Positions 23,390-39,180 of a stretch of 64,000 nucleotides of DNA are shown one piece after another. The stretch covers positions 28,707,445 through 28,771,444 of the forward strand of contig NC_056753.1 of assembly GCF_018687715.1 (NCBI RefSeq). The letters are read 5' to 3'. The first letter of the stretch is position 1. Each line of letters opens with the position of its first letter. Source of the DNA: Carya illinoinensis (lineage: Eukaryota > Streptophyta > Magnoliopsida > Fagales > Juglandaceae). The translations under genes were made by a program, and so were the position numbers. A model generated the notes under the pieces. It was not told the DNA's origin. It searched no databases and was given only the letters and a program-made list of their open reading frames with translations.

Positions 23390-23730
23390 GGGAAATGATA
23401 GGGATCCCTTTATTTGTCCTGCTCAAATTTTTTTTTTTCTTTTGAATTTTTTTTTACAGAAAAATTAAGAAAATGTTGTTTAATTATATTGTGAATTTTA
23501 TTCATTTTTTCAAAATATTTAAAAGTATTAAAAAAATTATTTAAAAAAATATTTAAAAGTGTTTTTGTAAAAAATATTTTTACCCAATAAATACTTTGAA
23601 AAAATATTTAAAATGAATAAAATTCATAATATAATTAAATATAATTTTCTTAATCTTTCTGTAAAAAAAAATTCAAAATATTCAAAAAAAAAAAGTTCAA
23701 CGAGACAAGTGAACGGGATCCCTAGCATTG
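23390..23730. mobile_element. Long-inverted-repeat MITE (341 bp) with 12-bp flanking repeat
   Basis: The two halves are inverted copies over most of their length: the left half includes ACAGAAAAATTAAGAAAAT and the right half ATTTTCTTAATCTTTCTGT. The ends share AATG(A/C)TAGGGATCCC. The element is flanked by the direct repeat tctatctctaat at 23378-23389 and 23731-23742. The long duplication suggests a Mutator-like (MULE) foldback MITE, though MULE duplications are more often 8-11 bp, so the true boundary may be a few bases inside. Confidence 0.7.
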
Positions 23731-23742
23731 TCTATCTCTAAT

Positions 23743-24600
23743 TAACAACCTTCTGCATTTTTTGATGAACTGGTCAAGGGAATCTAAAATTTATAGTTAA
23801 GGTAATTAACTTCTTAATTAACTTTGCTTCAATAAATTGAAATATTCCAATCGATCTTTACTTATATCTAAATAATGATTAGTGCTACATGTGGGAATAA
23901 TCATACATTTTTACTTATTACCCCTTACAAAATTGTTTCTTAAATATTTTCTTTGCAAGTACATACACCTGATTTATTAAAGTGTTTTAAATAGTGAGTT
24001 GAAATAAAAATTAAAAATTAAATAAAATATTATTATAATATTATTTTTTAATATTATTATTATTATTATAAAAATTTTAAAAATTTAAATTATTTATTAT
24101 ATTTTATATAAAAATTTAAAAAAATTATAATTACGAGATGAATTGTGTCAGACTATTAGAATATAAAAAAATTTAATTATAAGCAATTTTACGTATCAAT
24201 ACGTATACTCATTTAATATAATTGATTAAAAAATAAACTTTATTAAAAATAGTATTAATTTAAATTTTAAATATAAAATTATCAATATTAATAATAAATT
24301 ATTACATAAGTTGGTTTCTACGTAATAAAATTCTTAGAATATACAGATAAAGGGCCCCTCGGGAATCGCATGAGGAAGCCCGGAACGGTTAGATAGACCA
24401 ATCATAAGACGCATCTAAACGGAATATTCATCCAAAGCTGCACACTCCATGCTTTTCTTACCACTGCTTTTTAAAAAGGAAATAAATAAACGACGATGTC
24501 GTCATTGTTTCTCCTACCAGAAATAAAACGCCGTCGTCTAACCTCATGCACTTGCGGTTATCAACACTCCCTTGACAAGTGATGACAACGCTGCCACACA
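23743..24600. other. MDH upstream region with two MITE remnants
   Basis: 23965-24145 is a copy of AT-rich MITE family A and 24165-24350 a copy of family B (see findings). The final 250 bases are less AT-rich and probably contain the MDH promoter; a TATA-like CATAAATAAG lies at about 24600. No other gene. Confidence 0.5.
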
Positions 24601-24722
24601 CATAAATAAGATCTGAGCCTCATTTCCAACCCTCACTCTCGCCACTGCGCTGCGTTTACCGTTCCCGATTCGCTTCGTCCCTTGAAACCGATTCCTACCC
24701 CAGTCCCCTCGGTCTCGATCAA

Positions 24723-28080
<3,358 letters not shown>

Positions 28081-31000
28081 ATGCTCTTGTTCCTTCTCTG
28101 ATGTGGTAGTACTTCCAGCTCTTTCTTGTGTGTCAATTGAAGTAGCTGGAGTTTTGAATAATGCCATTGTTAAAGATTCAGAGGAACTGTTAATGATGGA
28201 GAAGCTGCTTCTTTGTATTTTTATTTTATACCCTTTGCGGCTTGCATTTCTACTTGGATGCTTGAATTTATATCTATCATCCTAATTAATGGATATTATC
28301 AACTTAATATTTGAATGTATGCAAGAGGCTGTGCGGATCCATAAGATATAAGTTTTTTTTGGTTCTCCCCCGCATGCATAATTGTCAAACCTGATTATTA
28401 TTATTATTATGATTATTATTGCTATTTCTTTGTTGGTTTGAAGTCTTGAAGTTTCTTATTATGTAAACATAACGAAATAACCTAAAAATCTAATGCTATT
28501 AGCTCTAGCATGGTTCGTCGGCTCTGCAGTGGCCTACTCGGCTGTCACCGGAAACTAACCTTGTAGGGTAAACCAAGACCTCTTAACTCAACGACCCTCA
28601 TTAGAATTTGTGGTCACCCACCGTAATAGACATTCTGCGTGCACTTCGGCTGTTTGCATTGCTCATCATCAATTCCAATATGTCATATGGCGATCTTTCT
28701 GGGGGCTTTTGACGAAAAGCATCGACTCGGCCCTTTGCAGATGGTTAAAGGGAAGAGTTCGTGGGTTCGGAAGATTAGCATGACCAGGACATGGTCATGA
28801 TTTTGAACCACTGGTTGAAATATAATTCGATATAGAAGTTCTCTAGATTCCTATCTGAAGCAACATAGGGTGCCGATGTCCAAGTTGTTAAAGAATAATT
28901 GAATCACTTAGGCCTAAAACGATGTGTGCGTTCGAATAAATAAGCAAAAGCACCTTTAGAAGAGATGAAAATGCGGGACTTGTGAAAATACCCTCCACGG
29001 GGACTTACCAAAACTTTTCATAATTTCTTTTTCAAAATCATTTAAATACAAGACATTACCTAATCATTATAATTTTATCAAACTTTTAAATAAAATACAA
29101 AAAATAATACAACTCTTTCAAATTTCAAAACAAAAATTATATTATAACAATATTTTAATTTTATAATATTTTTATATAAATGTTTATCTTTCTTTTTTTC
29201 AAAACTTAATAAAATATTTTAACTCAAAATATTTCATTACTATTCACATAACTATCATCTCATTACCTAATATGCCCTTAAGAGATTATGGTGAAAGAGG
29301 ATAGAGTAGAGATAATTATGAAAGACAGCATAATGATCTTCCATCAATAACTATTTATAATTGATTTCAACCGATTTGGCATACTATGGGGAAGATCATC
29401 ACATTTGAGTAATTAATATAATTAGTGTGGCATGTAGCATTAGTTTTCTTAACATGTGACTCGGACGCAGCAGTACTACCTGTCGATTCTTTATTTTACA
29501 CACTCATAATTTATTATGGAATCAAAATGATTATAATAACATTTAAAATATAACTTTTTTATATTAGTTAACGTGACAGGCTTCTACATTGATGAGAGCC
29601 CTACACCCACCAAGCGTGCAGTACGAGAATGGCTCTCGATAAGATTAATTGATTTATTTATTTTGTTATTTGTTTATATTTTCAAATATTTAAAAAAAAT
29701 TACAACATTATTAAAAATATATATATAATTACCAAATAAAAAAAAAATCATGGGATCCATTTTCTAGATGGCTGCTCGGTGGGGCTAGCTTTATTGTATT
29801 GATAATGGATTGAGTATGTTAAAAAAAAAAAGAAAAAAGAAAGACTTGCTATTAAAATTTACCTTTCGGAGAGTAAATGAATTGAGGCTGAACTACATGG
29901 TTACCTGGGGGTAGCCCAAAAGTTTCGAAAAGTTTCGAAAAGTGTGTACAAATATTTTTTTCAAGGAATTTTTGTAAAGCAATTTTTTAGGAAATGAGTA
30001 ATCTGTAATGTTAAAAAATAAAAAATAAAGAAGTGTAAATTTTAAGGGTTGCAAATTGTATTTTCAGATCATGTCAAGTCATGAATATAGGACTATATAA
30101 GTTAATTTAACCTTATTTATTAAGTTAAATGTGTCTAACTTTTAAAACTTAATACAATCCATTAGATAATAGGTGTTGCGATGTCACTTATTTTGACTCG
30201 TGTAATAATTAATTAAAAATAGATTAATAAGACACAACTTATTTAAACTCATTTCATGTAAATGTGTTGAACTAATACATATAACCCATTTAATCTGATT
30301 AATATAATTTTACATAAAAGTTAAAATCTATATATATTATTAGCCATAATATCTTAAAAAAATAAGACTTCCTATTAATAAAAAATATCAATATATTAAC
30401 ATATAATAAAACCAATATTATAAATTCTAAAATAACAAATATGAACAAAGGTCTAGAATTATAATATCAGCAATAAAAATAAAAAAAGACTAAAAAATAT
30501 CAATATTAAAATTTAACAATAATAAAATTGTAATATTGAGATAAAATATAAACAGATCAAAACAAGTTAATTCGAATTAAATGAATTGACCTATTATTAA
30601 CGCATTTATGACTGATCGTATTTTAATGGTCAAACTCTTTTCGACTCAAACCCTTTAATATCTAATCCAAATACATTAATTTCCAGTTTATTCCACCCTA
30701 TTGAATTCACGAGACATATAATGTATTCCATCCGATGTAAACTGGACTTTGAAATGGTGAGGAGTAAACGTAAAGGAAAGAACGAGGAAGGAGCAGTGTA
30801 GCACACGGACAAGTAGCAACGACTGGAAAATTTCGGTAAACGATGTGAAAGCTGGGTACGTGAAAGCAGCGGCCGGATGAACATATCTGAAGATTAAGCT
30901 TCCGTTTGGTAGGTAAAAATTTTCATCTCAAATTTAAAATTTTCATCTCATCATTATAATTTTTTTAAATTTTTATATAAAATATAATAAATAATTTAAC

Positions 31001-32088
31001 TTTTTTTTAATTTTTTCAAATTTCAAAACAATAATAATATTAAAATATAATATTTTAATATTTTATCTTAAATTCAAAATTTTCATCTCACTTACCAAGC
31101 AGAACCTTAAAATTATTTTATTCTCTTTCTAACTATTTTTCTATCTATCTTGGCTGAGAACGAGTATTTTTGGCTTGTGCTTAATAAAATATTAGTGGAT
31201 AATAAAATATCTCATTTTATATATAAATATACGGCGGTTTGACTTGGTTTTCAAAAGTTCTTGCTACGGCTTGTTTGTCCACACTAGTACACGTACTACT
31301 ACTACTACAGACTGACTTTTCACCCCCTGATTTTTATCTTTTCTTTTTCCGACTGATCTTCGCAACCTTCAACTTAAATAATGCATTCATATTGAAAGCT
31401 CGAAATTTGAAATTGTTTTAGAAAAAATAGAAAGCGATTTATTTTTCTAATTAGTAATTAATTAGAAGGTGGAGTACAGCAGCTTACATGCAATAACCAA
31501 ATGCATGGTGCTTTCTTTGAAATGACTCCATATTTAATTCAGCATATTTCTTCTATATGATCACGTATACTAACACCCTTTTACATAACGATCAGATGAG
31601 TTTGGCAAGCCATTAAAACTTGTTTGGATTGAGAGAATATCTCAACTCTTTTTATCTCATTTAATCATTATAATTTTATCAAATTTCTACACAAAATATA
31701 ATAAGCAATTCAACTTTTTTAAATTTAAAAACAAATATAATAATAAAAAATAATATTTTATTCAATTTTCGTCTTATCTCATCTTATTATCCAAACCTCC
31801 CTAATTATCATAGTATATGATGAGAGTATATTAATTATAATATTGGCATTTTCCTTATTTTTAAATCTCTTTTCTTCTTCTAATTCTTTTTCTTTTTTAA
31901 TCCATTTCTTGGCTTCACATTTTTTAATCCATACCTCTTCATCTGTACATTATGCGTGCTTTTAATTTATTCTAATTTTTTTTTTAACAAGTATGGCCGT
32001 CATAATTGGCATATATTCGAACGTTATTCCTTCGTTCGTGTCCCATTTTTAAGATTATAATGATTCTCAATTATGGCGCTATATATTG

Positions 32089-32124
<36 letters not shown>

Positions 32125-32800
32125 TAATTATCAAGTTGTGAGTCATGCCAGTACGCCTTGAAATTATTTATTTATAATTGATTTCAACCGATCATTTGGC
32201 ATAGTACTATGGGGGAGATCATCACATTTGAGTCATTAAATTGCTAAGCAGGTTGCAGTTGCACGAATTCATCCATTAATTTTTATGACCAAATCAAAGA
32301 TATTTTACCCAAAACCAGAGAAGATTTCTCATTGATGGAAATTAATTAAGAAGGGATGCCTAATAACAGCCGGCTTGATTTCCTTATGGAAATTAATGGA
32401 AGAATATAAATAATGCTGTCATCTTCATTATATTAATCTTAAAAGAATTGACATGACTAAGGTGAAGAAACATAATTTCTAATTAGTTCAATGAAAGATC
32501 TTATAAGAATTCAAGAAAATACACTCCATTGTACTGAAGTCCTCCCATCACTTTACAACGATATTGGTTCTATGTCGATCTTTCTTTTACGTAGCTTAGA
32601 TACTTTTCAACTTTAACCTCATTGCCAGATCCATCTGCTTTTTTGTTCGTCAATGGATGATTAATTCTGGCTTTTGGACTTGGAGACACATTTGCCCCGA
32701 CACTTTGCTGTCCTTTTGTTGTTGCAATTAACGGTCAAAGACATGACACAAAGGCATTCCAATACTCCAAGCCGCCAAAACAGATCAAAGCAAAGACTTT
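28081..32800. other. MDH 3' UTR and MDH-MYB intergenic region
   Basis: 28081 to about 28290 is probably MDH 3' UTR. 28500-28950 is less AT-rich and unclassified. MITE family A copies lie at about 29020-29275, 30897-31107 and 31617-31802. A (TA)n run sits at 32088-32112. Otherwise AT-rich DNA without supportable genes. Confidence 0.5.
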
Positions 32801-34379
32801 TCAAAACTCCGATGATTCCGGTGAACCCCCTGCTCTGATGAAAAGGTTGTACCAAAACTCCATGCCATCATCAATAATCGAACCAAAATGATCATACCCT
32901 GGTTCCACTACTTCAATTGAATTGAAAAGATATTGAGAAGTTTGTGATTTATCATGATCACTAATTGCAAATACATCAGATGGCACGCTAATGTTCTCGG
33001 GCAAAGGTGATTCAGACCACAGACTGTCATCGATCACTGGAAAACTTTCCGACATATCCTCAACCTCAATATGGTCCATCATGTACTGATTGGTTGGATC
33101 CATGGTTGCAAGAGAGGCATCTGTGACCGATGAAAAATCACTTGAAGATGTCTGTGGTGACAATGATGTGTATGATGGATCAGTCTCAAACTCTAGATCA
33201 TGTGAGGGAAGATTCAAGCAGCTGGAGGATGGTGATTTACTTAGGGCATTGAAATGGTTTGTTGGTGTAGGTAGGATTATTTCCGGGTTGGCCTGATTAC
33301 GGTTCAATCTTTTCTTCAAGTGGGTGTGCCACACATTTTTTATTTCATTGTCGGTTCGTCCTGGTAATTTTGCTGCAATTGCTGACCACCTGAAAACGAA
33401 GGAACATAGTTTTCGTTAATGAATCAATGATGTAATCAGTTTGATTTTTATTCTCTTAATTATCATGCACAGACTATATATACAGACATGCATGTATATA
33501 TATATTAATGCATGGCTGTGACCACGCACAGATGCGCCTCAAAAATATTGTCGTGGCTAGAGCTGAGGTCAACCCAGAGAATCTTTCAGCCAGTACTCTT
33601 GATTTTCTTATAGCACAAGTTGAGGGTAGAGAGAGAGAGAACACCCCCCCCCCCCCCCCCCCCCCCCTTTTTGTAACAATGGCTTCTAGTCCCCACTGCA
33701 TACCCTCCAAACGATTAATTAAAAAGACCAGCACTTGAAACGTTTTAAGTTGTAGAATCTCCAGTAAGATTAAGCGACCAAACACGTTTAATAATTAGAT
33801 TTATTGATTTTTTTCTTGGCGAAAATAATTAGATTTATTGATTTTTTTTCTTGGCAAAATTCGAAACGATGTTGAAAGTGAAATATAGTCAATTGTCATG
33901 ACTTCTTTAATGGTTCATGTAAGCATGCAGCAACTAAATAATATATGAAACCACAAGAAATAGAGCTTCTTAAAGTTGGCCGGTAATTCTCCATCGATCG
34001 ATACATACTTATTTCCAAGCATTTCATGCAACTTCAGGATAGTTTCCTCTTCTTCTGTGCTGAAGTTTCCTCTCTTTATATCTGGACGCAAGTAGTTTAT
34101 CCACCGGAGTCTGCAACTCTTCCCACATCTCAATAGACCTAAACCAAACAAAGAAAACGGGAAAAATTAAACAAATAAAGATCATTACGACAGCATTAAG
34201 TCTATAGACATTTACAGAGAAAAAACGGGTAGGATTTTGTAGTTACCGGCTTGCTTTGGAAGCGCACGCCAATTTTCATGGCCATATTTTTGGATGAAGG
34301 ACATTAAAATCTGATCTTCTTCAGTAGTCCAAGGCCCCTTCTTTAATCCCACCTTGTCACAGCAAGGAGCTCTCACCAT
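32801..34379 (-). CDS. R2R3-MYB transcription factor (subgroup 2, MYB13/14/15-like)
   Basis: Nuclear DNA-binding regulator. Exons on the minus strand: 34379-34247 (133 nt), 34138-34009 (130 nt), 33389-32801 (589 nt), total 852 nt, 283 aa. The 133/130-nt first exons are the canonical R2R3-MYB pattern. It starts [19 protein letters not shown]2 runs to about residue 63 ([19 protein letters not shown]), then R3 with the usual Phe in place of the first Trp ([10 protein letters not shown]) to [10 protein letters not shown]. The bHLH-binding signature is not evident in R3. The C-terminal region is Ser- and acid-rich with DDSLWSE and ends [15 protein letters not shown], matching subgroup 2 motifs. 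Members of that group are known for stress, stilbene/phenylpropanoid and cold-response control; the specific role here is inference. Intron 2 holds a long G run on the sense strand. Confidence 0.93.
33644..33667 (-). repeat. 24-nt poly-C (sense poly-G) tract in MYB intron 2
   Basis: Twenty-four C on the plus strand, hence G on the coding strand of the MYB gene, next to a short (GA)n stretch. Confidence 0.9.
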
Positions 34380-34490
34380 CTTTGTTCTCCAAATCTTTTA
34401 ACCGATCTGTACTCAAATGCTGATCCCTAGCTCACTTTCTTTTTTAAACGGGATCCTTGTGCTCAAAATGTCCCAAGGTCTTTGTTGGGT

Positions 34491-34497
34491 ATTTATA
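34491..34497 (-). promoter_or_regulatory. Probable TATA box of the MYB gene
   Basis: Reads TATAAAT on the minus strand, about 112-118 bases upstream of the MYB start codon. This is a plausible position for a core promoter with a leader of roughly 80 bases. Confidence 0.5.
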
Positions 34498-34499
34498 GA

Positions 34500-35435
34500 G
34501 ATATTCCACAGAGCAGAAAAGTTGCTTGAATAGTCAACTAGAAGAAGTGCATGCATATGTCTTTTTCACTGGGCAGTTTCCAGGCAGGAAGAAGTCTCTC
34601 TCCTTAAACCATTAAAGAAAATGAGAAATTACTAAAAATATATGATTAGCTAGTAAGCAGTTGAGTATGGATAAGATTGGGGAGTCGTCCGATAATTTTT
34701 TAATTAATGCAATATTGTAATGACCGGTAAAATCGCACAATCAAAGATTTTGTTTAGAGAAATGATATTTGCAGTCGTGGTTGTGCAAGCGGTATACAGT
34801 CGTTTTGAAAGAAATGAATTAATATGGGACCCACATGAAAAAAAAAACTAATTTTTTAATCATGGACCCCACTCTTTTTCAAACCAATTGCGTGGCATTT
34901 GCAATTCCACGACTATATGTAACATTGCTCTTTTGTTTATATTTTTCTTTTATAGAATATATATAATTGGGTACCAAAGAACATAAAACAAAAGGAAAAT
35001 ACTAATTTAACCTATAAAATCTATCCATAAAATTCACTTATTAAATTTTTTATTATTTTATTTTTACTTAATGATTAAAAAATTATTTTTTAATACATTT
35101 GTAATTTTTTATTTTTTTATTTTTTAAAATATTTAAAGAGTTAAAAAATATTAAAAAAAAAATGGCTGTTTGGTGGCTTCCTTAGGTAGCTCCCCTAAGT
35201 AAGAGTAGCACCACAAAAAAATATAATATGCCTGGCTTGACATATATTTTTGAAATTCTTTTATCTTTTTGTTCTATTAATGCTGATATATTTTGCAAAG
35301 ACAAAATATAGGAATCTTTGTAAATATTTTTTATTTATTATATTAGAGACCATTGACAACGATTGATTACAAATTTTTTTTTTTTCTATATATTCGAAGG
35401 TATAGCATTTTTCCTTACAATTCATTCCAATTATT
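34500..35435. other. Intergenic with MITE family C copy
   Basis: Upstream region of the MYB gene. A MITE (family C) occupies about 34757-34935, including GATATTTGCAGTCGTGG and GGGACCCACATG. The remainder is AT-rich with no gene. Confidence 0.5.
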
Positions 35436-37720
35436 CACTATAAGAAAAATTGCCTTTTGCATCCAAAACATTTTCATCATTTCGAAAATTGATGCAAAAA
35501 AAGAAGAAGAAGCATTTACATACGTTGTTTGGATAGTGATCGCTACTTTTCGCCGCAACAAGTGCCGAACGGTTATAATTTTTGCGACATAATTTAAAGT
35601 TCTTGCATCTGAATTAGAGTGACGCAAAAAAATAAAATAAAATAAAATTATTGCACTGCAATTTTATTATATATCATCCAAATTCGAGCGACACAATAAA
35701 ATAAAACTTACTGCAGTGCAACTTATGGATTTTGCATCAAAATTTGACAAATGCAAAAACATAAAACTTAGTTCTGGCTTAGTGCATCCAAACTATTTCC
35801 ATCCTTTTAAAAATCGATGCAAAATAAATATTTGTGTCATTTTTTGAATCGCTAATTATTGACGCATGGTAATTATATTAGAAAAGAAGTTTAATTTACA
35901 AAGGGAGCATTACACAAAACTAAAGCTCAACATCTAATGCATATAGCTTTTAATTTGTAACACTAGATTCTAAAATTCTTTTACTATAAGGCAAAACTAA
36001 TGTAACGTATCATATATATGATTATCATAAATATAATTATTTAGGAATGTTTATTGTTGTTAATAAGAAGAAATCGATAATAAAAAATATATACCAAAAC
36101 AATCAAACAACTTGGTGATCTTTTTAAGATAGAATGCAGTGCATAGCATTTGCTTGGGCAAATTCCAACCATGTATCAATGAAGAAATTACTCAAATTTT
36201 ATAGTTTGCCACATATGTGATGCATGGCACATATTAAAGTTGCCTGTATATATAATATATAGTAAAAAGCTTGTGTGCAAGAATACTAAGAAGTTGCCTG
36301 ATATGGAGTATGTTAAGTTCCAAACTATGTATATATGTTGATACTTTAGTTGACTGATGTAAGTGAAAAAAGGCACTTCATAACATCTTTTAGTGCATAT
36401 GTAGCTTTCTCTATCTAAATGAAACTTTTATATTTTTAATTAGTTGATCTATGTACAATCGTAGATTTTTTTACTGTGCTAATATGCATAATGATTGATA
36501 CTTGGCAATTATGTTTACATGTAAATCAAAAAAGTTAGATTCTTAATCATGAGCTTCTCTTGGGAATCTTGCTCATTTGATCATCAAATATTCTTATTGA
36601 ATACTAATGTTTGATTGAAGTTTTTGATGATCAAGTGATTGATTTGAGGTTCATGAATTTTTATATTGGTAGATTAATTTGATGGTGTGTATAAATTAAA
36701 TTGAAGCACTAATGTTTATTTAAACTATTTTTTTTGGAATGTAAAATCTTCCTAAAATGCAATATTATTGCTTTTTAAAATTGTGTACATCTAAAAAATT
36801 TGGCAACTAACAACCAGCACTAATGTTTTATTGCGGCGGATTTTATGTCTTTGCGTCATTTTTTCTTGTCAAGAACACTTATTTTCGACAATATAGAGTA
36901 ACACGAAGAATTCCACTTACGACAATATAGATTGAGTGACATGAAGAATTTCACTTACGGCATTCAAGTGTTTTTGCAACATGATATGTGTGACGCAAAT
37001 GAGAACATATTAGTATCGCTATTTAGTTTTGTGACAATATATAGCGATGAAAAAAAAATCCATTTATGACCCCGCACATATGGATGTAAATGGCTAGCTA
37101 ATCGCGCCTCTATTGTGTTTTTGCAACAATATATAGCAACACAAAAAAACCATAAATGACAAGCGATAGGTTTTGTGACTAAACCCAAGGGACTGAAATG
37201 GTTAGCTATTCACGCCTCTATTGTGTTTTTGCGACAATATTAAGCGACACTAAAAACTTCATTCACGACACGCAACTGCTTTCACGACTAAACATATGGA
37301 CGAAAATGGTTGTCTATTCAAGCCTACAGTGTGTTTATGCGACATTATAGATTGACTCAAAAAATAATCTATTTGCGATAAATGAATTCATGACACTATA
37401 TAGGACGCAAATGATTTGATTTGCAGCAATATATTTTATTTGTGATATTGGATTAATATGGTTGCTAATAGGGCATTTTTCTTACCGTTGGAGTATTTTT
37501 GTATCAAAGTTTTCATGCCTTAACGTTGATAAATATTGTCACAAAAGTTTAGTTTATGAGTTGTTATTCCCTTTTGATGCAGAAAAAATTTTGGGACTAT
37601 CATGTGTTACCAACTCCGGCCTTTTGTCGATTTTCAAGTGACGCTAAAATCTTACTGCGACAATTTTTATAGTTTTTGCGACAAATATAAATAATACAAA
37701 AAGCGATTTTTCTTGTAGTA
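35436..37720. mobile_element. Non-autonomous CACTA-like (En/Spm) element
   Basis: The left end reads CACTATAAGAAAAATTGC. The inverted right end reads TACTACAAGAAAAATCGC, agreeing at 20 of the first 24 positions, with the final G of TAGTG mutated. Subterminal regions are full of short GCGACA/TTTTGC words in both orientations, and 37000-37430 has a roughly 108-base periodic repeat. No transposase is encoded in the 2.3 kb, so it would be a deletion derivative mobilised in trans. A clean 3-bp target duplication is not visible, so the exact borders are uncertain. Confidence 0.7.
37000..37430. repeat. About 108-bp tandem repeats in the CACTA subterminal region
   Basis: The phrase CCTCTATTGTGTTTTTGC recurs at 37107 and 37215, with a diverged copy (CCTACAGTGTGTTTATGC) at 37324, so spacing is 108-109 bases. 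Each unit contains GCGACAATAT-AGCGACAC-like words, the kind of clustered subterminal motif bound by CACTA transposases. Confidence 0.65.
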
Positions 37721-39143
37721 TAGTATATATGTACTTGATCCACTTTTCAAAGTTACTTAGTGTGAGTAAACCTAAGAAAGAAATGACGTACATCATCTAT
37801 TAGGCCACAAAACGCTCACATCATGATTCACTAGAATTCTTATTAACTTGGTTGCGCATGCACTATAAGTCATATACAATAAGTTCAAAAAATTCAACCT
37901 TTAGACCTTTGCAATATCATTGAACCATTTGATTAGATTAATACATAGAATTTTTTTTTTAAAAAAATCTAGAGAATAATATTGTGCATCCACCCAAGGG
38001 CTAGTCCAACTACGTACGTACCCAAGAGGAGTGTGCTTGCCATCCCGGGGTAGCGGCCAGCCACTCAATCTGGCCAATCATGTGTGATTGGCGACCTTTG
38101 GACTGGTTTGTTGCCACCCTTAAACATATATAGTTCGTCACAAACAATTTATTAATATGTCAGAAGGTTATTGTTTTTTTTAATACATAGGAAGCAGAGA
38201 TTTAATTATTGGTTCTTTTAGTGAGAAATCAAGGTATTGTAAATTGATTCAAAGGATCTTGATGTGTTAGGAGATTATTAAGAGTAACTTGGGTAGGACT
38301 ACTACGGAGGTTCTCATTTATTAATGTCAATGGTATTAATCAGATGCTTAAAGAGGAATTTAAATTTTTTTAATACAACGGGCGAAACCTCAATTTTATT
38401 GATAACCTTCCTGACTTATAATAGAAGAACACATTTTATAAATATTTTACAAATGAGAAAGGAATTTTGAAGGTTACATAAATCTTGAAATCAAAACCCT
38501 GCAAAAATTACCATATATTCTAAGAAATTAACTAATCCATACAATAAACTGCCGACATCAACCTGTTCTAACTTGAAGATCTCTTGTAAAAGAAATACAT
38601 ATATATATATATATATATATTGATCAGTCCTTAAATATTTGTTAATATAAAAACTGTTGTGTAATATTTTTTTAAAAAATGAGTAAATACAAGATTCACA
38701 TAAAAATAATAATAATAATTTTTTATAATAAATTTTATTATTTTTCAAAATAATTATACAATATTTTAATAATAAATTTTATTATTTTTTAAAATAATTA
38801 TACAGCACTGACAAATCTACCATTATTCATGGGGTTACTTTTGTCTCAATTTCCTTCAAATAAATTACAAGAGACTTGCATCAGAAACTCTATTTAGAAG
38901 GACAAATTTTGCTATTTATTATTCTACACATTATATATAATATTTTTTTATTTTTTATTAAATGTGTACCATATAGATGATAAGTAAAATAATTTAATTA
39001 GTAAAAGAAGAATAAAATTAAAAAAAATGATAGGTGGTGTAGGAGAATAATAAATAGAATATATATTTATATATTTTTTTAGAATTAATGCCTTAATTTG
39101 ACTTAGTCGGAACAATCAAATTAACACGTGCCAATTTCTGAGC

Positions 39144-39180
<37 letters not shown>

